DNA of 64,000 bases. Source: Favolaschia claudopus (taxonomy: Eukaryota > Basidiomycota > Agaricomycetes > Agaricales > Mycenaceae). This document shows, one piece after another, positions 58,036-64,000 of the stretch (position 1 is its first letter; the number at the start of each line of letters is the position of its first letter). The notes below the pieces were generated by a model. The model saw nothing but the letters and a program-made list of their open reading frames with translations. It was not told the origin of the DNA and did not search any database. The position numbers were made by a program, and so were the translations under genes. The DNA lies in contig JAWWNJ010000016.1 in assembly GCA_037176885.1 (NCBI GenBank), positions 1,116,001-1,180,000 on the forward strand, written 5' to 3'.

Positions 58036-59063
58036 AGCAGGGCCGCCACGACTAGCGTGCCAGATGGACCCAGTGGTCGGGTTCCGCCACAACCCAGGAT
58101 AATCTGGGTGAGCTTCGGTGAACCCATATGGCGGCACCGCACCCATGGCGGAGGAGGACCCGGATGAGGATGAGGACAGGGAAGAGGAATGAGAATGAGA
58201 AGAGGAAACAGAATAGTCGGAGCCGGCAGCGGAGTTGCGACGTGCGTGGCGGGCTGTTTGTCGCATCATCGTGGTGGGGCTAGAGTTTGAGTAAATTGGT
58301 GCTTGCTGTTGATATTTTGGCGGTGGGGTGTAAGGCGGGGTTGGGGACATTGGTGTTGCTTCGACGGCGGCGAAACGGTATTTGTCATTGGTACGAGGGG
58401 CCTGGTAGATACTTGTAAATCTATGGTCTGTAACGCTCGAAGCGACTGGGCTCGCAGCAGCTGTGTTGGCTCCGGCGTTAGTTGAGATGATAAGGTGGTG
58501 TGAGACGAGGGACGGACCAGGTGCAGCAGGGTATCCATAGCTATTGAGGTAGGCCTGTCGGTGGACCCAGTAACTGTGGAGGTTGGCCGTGGCGATGGGG
58601 TCGGTGCTGTAGTATGCATCTCTATTCGCTGACATCCCATAGCCCTCAACCATCCGCGCAGCGGATGATGTCTATGAGAGTGACTTACGATGCATGAGCT
58701 TGGAGTCGTTGAAGACCATCGGGATAGTCAGGGGTGTGGAGATCCAGATGTACGCGTCATTTAGCTTCCAAGTGAGGACGGGAGGGTTGTCAATCTTCGC
58801 CCAATTCCAAGGGTCGGTGGGCTGGAGGGTGGCACGATGATCAAAGTGTGTCTCCTGGGAGACTTCAAGAGACCAACCAAAACGTCCGTGAAGCGCGCTG
58901 CCTCAAACAACCCGTCTTTGAGGTTGACGTCGACGACCAAGCACGGGCGGAGTTCTCTTGCTGAGCGTCGTCGATAGCAGGATGCCACGTCATAGCGTGA
59001 GAGATCACACCAGAGGATGAGGCCAGGGTAGAAGTCTTTGGGGCTGCGGAAGGCGTCAAACAT
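58027..59063 (-). CDS. Conserved unknown protein (Agaricomycete family)
   Basis: Start MFDAFRSPKDFYPGLILWCD at 59063, then RPCLVVDVNLKDGLFEAARF and, after an intron, AKIDNPPVLTWKLNDAYIWI with STPLTIPMVFNDSKLMHR. The second intron is near 58655-58686. The last exon contains the family-typical YYSTDPIATANLHSYWVHRQ, a Thr/Pro region (ATPMSPTPPYTPPPKY), a Ser/His-rich run (SVSSSHSHSSSLSSSSSGSS) and the end YPGLWRNPTTGSIWHASRGG plus PALH. The W-K...A-Y-I-W-I...P-M-V-F and YWVHRQ segments recur in many mushroom proteins of unknown role. No TM or signal peptide. Around 330 residues. Confidence 0.62.
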
Positions 59064-59685
59064 ATTGTGGCGGGGGAGGGAAAGTAAGGAGGCGGGGTGG
59101 TGCTTCGGCGGCGCATTTAAGGGCGGCGGCGGGCGCTAAGCGCCATCAGTCGGGAAAACGAGTCACAGACAAGCGCCCAGTAATCAATGTTTGATCCGCC
59201 GCGGCGTGCGTCGGCAGGCGTCGGGCGGGGCAAGGGCGTCACTGGAGGGCACGTCAGTGTGCGGCGGGGCAAGGGCGGGATGATGGGTGCGTGACTTGCT
59301 CATCCCGCCACTCCCAACGGTCCCGCAGAGCAGCCAAGGAGGCGCATCAATGTGTGGCTCATTGGGGAAAGGGACTCGGGTGCAGTCGAGTCATCATTTC
59401 GGTACCGACAATGCGCCTCGTGTTGACCTCGTGTTTCTTGGCATCAAAGCGCGCGGCGGTCTGGGCGGGAACGGGGAAGTCGGCAAAGACCATTCTAATT
59501 TATTCGTCATTTGCTTTATGGCGGTTACTTAAGTACTTATGTTCAAGAGCTTCCTTGTAAGTATCCTCCACTGAGCACAATAGATCAGAAAGAACGACGA
59601 GTGAAATCGTTGGAACACCACTACTTCAGAAGACACAATCGAGCTTTCAATTCAGACAAATCACAAACATACATTCGATCCAGTT
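59064..59685. other. GC-rich intergenic region
   Basis: About 620 bp. G-rich direct repeats of GGCGGGGCAAGGGCG occur at 59223-59238 and again at 59260-59274. No gene; two plus-strand frames here (59287-59560) are unsupported. Confidence 0.45.
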
Positions 59686-62017
59686 CTACAGTGATTGAGC
59701 TCGAATCATCTCTTCTGCCGCTTTTGACCGAGGTATGATATCGCACTCGTGAGGAATGGGGTAGCTGTGGGAAGCGCGGAAGATTAAACGAGCTCAGAAC
59801 AAAGCAGCCAACTTGAAGGACCCACGACAGCATTCCCCAGTTATATTCACCGGAGGGCTCAATTGGAATGCCTTCCTTATCGAGACTCTTCCTGATGTTG
59901 AAAACCGAAAGAATAGATGCAGCGGAGATCCAAACACTCCACTGCGCCATGTCTCTGCCCTGTATGAAAACAAAAATTGAGTGAGTCGATGTAGACCAGA
60001 GCTAGCTTGAAATCTCACCGGACATATGCGTCTACCGAATCCAAAGGCTGGACTGGAGTCGGGTATCTCTTTGTTGATCTTCCCGTCGACCGTTAACCAT
60101 CGCTCGGGAATAAATTGGTCTGTGTTGGGACCATAGGTCGCCTCATCGTGAAGGATCGCCCTGCATGGGAGGTAAATCACGACAGGAAGAAAGTAGCATA
60201 TAGGGTCTACCACGCATTGCCAATCACGATAGACCCAGCGGGTATATGATAACCTTTGTAAATATCGTCTTCCATAACGGCGTGAGGCGCACCTAAGAAA
60301 GTGAAGGCGTAAGTTCAACTCCAAAACGTGATCACCGCATACTTACCAGTCACAACTGGACGCCATCTCAGAACCTCATGAACAACGGCATCGACGTAGG
60401 GAATATTGTCCTCGAAATCCGGCAAACGGTCGCGACCTACAACTTCGTCGATAGCAGCTTGAGCATTCTTCTGGACCTCGGGATACATGGTCATGGCTAA
60501 TATAAAGGTTCCGAGCGCTGACACTGTCTGTTCCAGGATTGGTCAACATATTCTGGCGCGGGTTGAGACCAGAGAAAAGCTGCACCGTATCAGCACCAGC
60601 TTGTGTGAACGTAATTGAGCGAATGTAGTACAACAATTTCGGTGCTATACTTACCGGCTATGAGTGAGGCCATTAGAAAGGAAATAATGAAAGAAATTCT
60701 CGCAAACGCTCACCGTAACATGTGCCTAGGACATTCTTCAAAGTCAATTCATGCGCCGGCCGGACATCGTCTTCAACACTTTCTTGCATCTCGTCCAACA
60801 CTCGCGACGCGATCGACGACTGGGCAGTTCCAGCCGCCTGCCGCGGTCTTGTTTAAGAATCATCGGTGGTCGAATGCAAAAACTTACCCTGGCTTTCTTC
60901 ACGAAGTCATACGGCAAATCAGGCATGGAATCTACGACGCTGGACCATTCCCGCGCCTGTTTCTTGAAGCCCGCACCCGGGAAAAATTCTGGGACATATT
61001 TGAGGCTAAACAGTGTGAACGTCAAGTATGGTATAGCCGCGGGTGACTTACAATGGCAGAGAATTTACAAGGTATGATCGAGGGTTACCGGTAGCAGCCA
61101 TGGCTTGCAGAGCTTTCTCAGATATCTCGACGTAGGGATCATTTTCCGCTAGAACCTCGATGCCGTAGGCGGTCGATAGAATGACCATCGCAGCCATGCT
61201 ATTAGTATAAGTCAAGAATTACCCTTTCCGAAACAGTCCTGTAGTCACAATAACTCACTGTCGCAGATGGCTTTCAAATTTGTGCGGCGAATCAAGAAGC
61301 ATCCGAAGCAACACCCGTGCAGCTGCTAGTTCCCTGGGACGATGTAGTAGGACTTCGGATGGCTGAAATTGCCTCATCAAAACCTTGCGATGCTCTGAAA
61401 TATTCAAGAAGCCAGTTTGTCCGAGCACTGTTGAAGATGGGAGGAGGTAAGCTCATCTTTCCATCTCGGTCCATAACGCATGAAGGTAAGATTCCAGTGG
61501 AATCCGACGCTTTGAATTCGTAGCTTAGTAGCCGAATCACGCAAAAGGCTTGAATTCGTACAGATCATTGAGCATTGGGAAAGGTGGACTGAATGGCCAG
61601 CTTGAATCCAAGATATGTCGGCAAACCAAGAGCGAAATAAATACCGATCGGAATATATCGCGGATTTATTCTCCAGCAAATCAGTCACCGCCGTCCGTGA
61701 ATTGAGCACTACGACGGTAGTTCCAGCTAGATTGACGCTGATTATATCGGAGTCTGCAGCAAGTATGCATGAATCGAAAATTCCCACTCGGTGCGAGTCC
61801 ACGTACCGTACTTGCGAGACATCTCAATGTACCATAGCGCGTCCCGAGTCTTGGGAACATCGAAAAGATTCCCAACGAGTGGAAGACCTCTTGGTCCAGG
61901 AGGGAGAGGGTTTGTACGGCGCCTCAAGGTTTGGATGACACGGGATAACGCCAAAGGAAGAAAGAGGAGACTGGCGATCCAGATCCAACTTGAAGACAAC
62001 TTGTCGGAAAGGGTCAT
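59686..62017 (-). CDS. Cytochrome P450 (CYP2-clan-like, O-methylsterigmatocystin oxidoreductase type)
   Basis: ER-anchored monooxygenase. Start MTLSDKLSSSWIWIASLLFL (TM anchor), then the proline hinge PLPPGPRGLPLVGNLFDVPK. Later exons give IISVNLAGTTVVVLNSRTAV, FMRYGPRWKDE, HRPRELAAARVLLRMLLDSP, an I-helix AGADTTVSALGTFILAM across an intron, ExxR in HEVLRWRPVV, FIPERW, and the heme loop FGFGRRICPGRDMAQ with the cysteine ligand. A final GTGGGT-donor intron gives the C-terminus MLSYPIPHECDIIPRSKAAE, then stop at 59686. Without this splice the frame runs into an unrelated tail. About ten introns. The text resembles mushroom P450s annotated as OMST oxidoreductase; substrate unknown. No partner biosynthetic gene lies next to it in the window. 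Confidence 0.84.
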
Positions 62018-64000
62018 CTCTAAGGACGCAAGGACGCGGCAGAGGCAGAATGAGCGAAAACGAGTCGCTTCAACTCAAGCTAAATACTTCAGTACCGGAC
62101 CGGCAGCAACCGTGGGATTCGTGTGGAGGAGGCGAAGGAGGAGTATACTGGTGTGGTCTCACCGCTGAAACCAAGTTTGAAGCAACTGTAATAGAAGCGT
62201 TCTGCGAATCTGAGAGCGATGGACCGGAGTACTGATGCTGGATGTCAGGCTGGTAGTAGTAATCACCAGTCTAAATCCTACCCGTGCCTCAGTATTGCCT
62301 TGTCTACTCGGAAGTGACCTCAGAATGGCTGGCGATGAGTTATTAGCGAGTAAGCTAACCAACTCTGTTCGGTCTTTCTATGAGCGAGGGGCATATGCCA
62401 CCATCTTGACGTCGTATGCAGTCAGTTGTTCCGCACCGGCCTTCATAGTACCTGTTGAAGCTCAGCAAACAGCACCGTCAACGCTACGAACATACTTTGA
62501 AGCCGCCAGTAGGAATACGAGAGTGCGTTTGAATAATCTGACAGCGGAGTCCGGACTGAGTCTTAGATTCGTGCTATCGAGTTTGAATCATGAAAACGCC
62601 GAACGATAATGTAGGAATAAGCTCACCGTCTCAACAGGGAACCTCTGGTCGAACGAAACGAGTTTCGTGAAGCACTAAAGGGAAGGATGGTGCTATCCAT
62701 GTTAACTCAGAATGGTATGCCCCAAATCGAGAGAAGGTTCCCTCTCAATCGAATTCCATTAGTTCATTGTCGTCCTCAACGAAGAATCACCATTCCCTCC
62801 TCGAAACCATCTGCCACCTGTATCAGTCGTCTCAAAAGTGATGAGTCCAACACGCAACTAGCGCAAGCGTCCGAATCAAGTCCGAATCCGAAATCGCGCC
62901 AACAATGTCACCCATGGGCTGAAACAATATCAGTCCATTTTCGCAGCAAACAGCCAAATCCGACATTCGCGATCCCTATATGAACGCTTTTATTTCCGAC
63001 TTGGTGTGTCACTGAGGGGAGTGGTGTTGCGCACTCGGAATTTCCCCGTGGTGGTTCCGTTCGTAGTACCCAGTATCCAAGCGGCCTAGCCGAAGAAAGT
63101 ATTGGGGTTTGAGTACCTTGAATATTTTCCGAAACAAAATCACGACGAAATGAAAGAGCAGTGGGGGGACTCGGAAACCTTGGGGAAACCACTGATATGT
63201 CGCACGTTGCTGAGGAATGTGAAGAGCGGGGCGGAATCGAGTTTATTCCCGGATAATAACCTGAAAAGATCCAAATACATATGCTTGCATTCGACGAGTG
63301 CGCAGTGTGTCGATGTCAACTTCAAGCAACTTCATGAATCAAGTTGTTTGCTTCATGAGTCAAGTTGTTTGCACATGTTATCACCGTGATTCCCCATCAA
63401 CGCTTCTCCGAGTCCAGCGCCCACCTCAACGCCTACTTCTGCTGCTGACCTATGCGGAGTCGCCAGTGTGCTGCATCTGGTCCCAATTATCACACCGTCC
63501 GCTTGTTTTTTGTTGCGAGAAGCGCTCCTGTTGGTATAAAATCAATGTGCGAGTTCACTGGAATCTATCGGCATCTCTGCTACCTCTTGAGCTCTCTTGG
63601 AAGACAACGAGGTGGGTTTTCAAAGGGAGGACTTCGGAGTTGCTGTAACTTTTATCGAGTGTTTTCCTCGCGTTTACCGACTTGCGGATTGTGCTCCGTG
63701 TCTGGATGCCAGACATTGTCAGTGTGCCACAAATTTATGAATGTATCACCACCAACGTACTCATTGTCACGGGTATAGTATACTTACGCCGCGCTTCCGG
63801 AAACTCCGCCTCTACGTCCTAGCTCGCTCCTTCTCTTGTTTCACCCGTACAATAACTGATGTACCCCCACAGCGCCCTAATCCGCCAAGGAAGCCAATCG
63901 CTGCAAGGCTCGAGCGGCTGGCGCTCTCGTTCGCTTGTTCCCTCCGACGTTCCCTGCAGCGGAGCGTCGCCGTTGTTTTGGTTCACGCCGTTTCCACGTT
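62018..64000. other. Right end, no gene recognised
   Basis: Nearly 2 kb downstream to the window edge. Frames at 62235-62609, 62687-62983, 62908-63192 and 63298-63778 have no recognisable domain. A 21-bp tandem duplicate is present at 63331-63372. A gene could begin near the right edge, but none is visible. Confidence 0.4.
63331..63372. repeat. Two 21-bp tandem copies
   Basis: TTCATGAATCAAGTTGTTTGC is followed directly by a copy with one A-to-G change. Probably slippage. Confidence 0.9.

Noticed and set aside
1..64000. CRISPR arrays, rRNA, insertion sequences and viral genes
   Set aside because: Looked for and not seen. The window is eukaryotic, and no reverse transcriptase, integrase or capsid-type frame was recognised.

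Overview
The window is nuclear DNA of a basidiomycete fungus, most likely an Agaricomycete. Genes are split by many short introns (about 40-65 nt) with GT..AG ends and CTNAC-type branch points. The gene content fits this: a CYP53 P450, SKN1/KRE6 beta-glucan synthesis proteins, a KRE6-distant F-box/LRR protein, GPI-anchored chitin deacetylases, deuterolysin, Zn2Cys6 regulators, and Agaricomycete-type multi-TM families. There is no sign of a prokaryotic or viral origin. Exon joins given here were worked out by eye and are inferences wherever no single open frame covers them.

Layout: 0.85-5.3 kb holds a DUF4140/DUF4139 protein and a TMEM135-like membrane protein, both on the minus strand. 6.0-16 kb holds a possible small-metabolite group: a thioesterase-like hydrolase and an acyl-CoA ligase (minus strand), then a multi-TM membrane protein and an MCT-type MFS transporter (plus strand). 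16.3-26.4 kb is an inverted duplication of a SKN1/KRE6 gene. Between the two copies lie an F-box/LRR gene and a decayed 3' fragment of the DUF4139 gene from 20 kb upstream. 26.6-29 kb holds a GH76-like glycosidase with a C-terminal TM anchor. 30.46-33.77 kb is a transposon-like element bounded by short terminal inverted repeats and dense arrays of GTAG motifs.

34.7-39.3 kb has a CYP53-type benzoate 4-hydroxylase facing (tail to tail) a regulator that, once spliced, carries two complete Zn2Cys6 clusters in tandem. A small membrane protein follows. 43.4-52.5 kb has two GPI-type chitin deacetylases flanking an M35 metalloprotease. 53.7-54.6 kb has a second, small Zn2Cys6 protein. 55.9-58 kb is a decayed zone with triplicated exon-like units and several inverted repeats. 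58.0-62.0 kb holds a conserved unknown protein and a second P450. The last 2 kb shows no gene.

Functional themes: five genes concern the cell wall (two SKN1/KRE6, GH76, two chitin deacetylases), and several concern uptake and modification of small carboxylic or aromatic compounds (acyl-CoA ligase, thioesterase, MCT transporter, CYP53, second P450). The strongest points for follow-up are the twin-Zn-cluster regulator, the GTAG-array element, and the duplicated segment with its embedded pseudogene.
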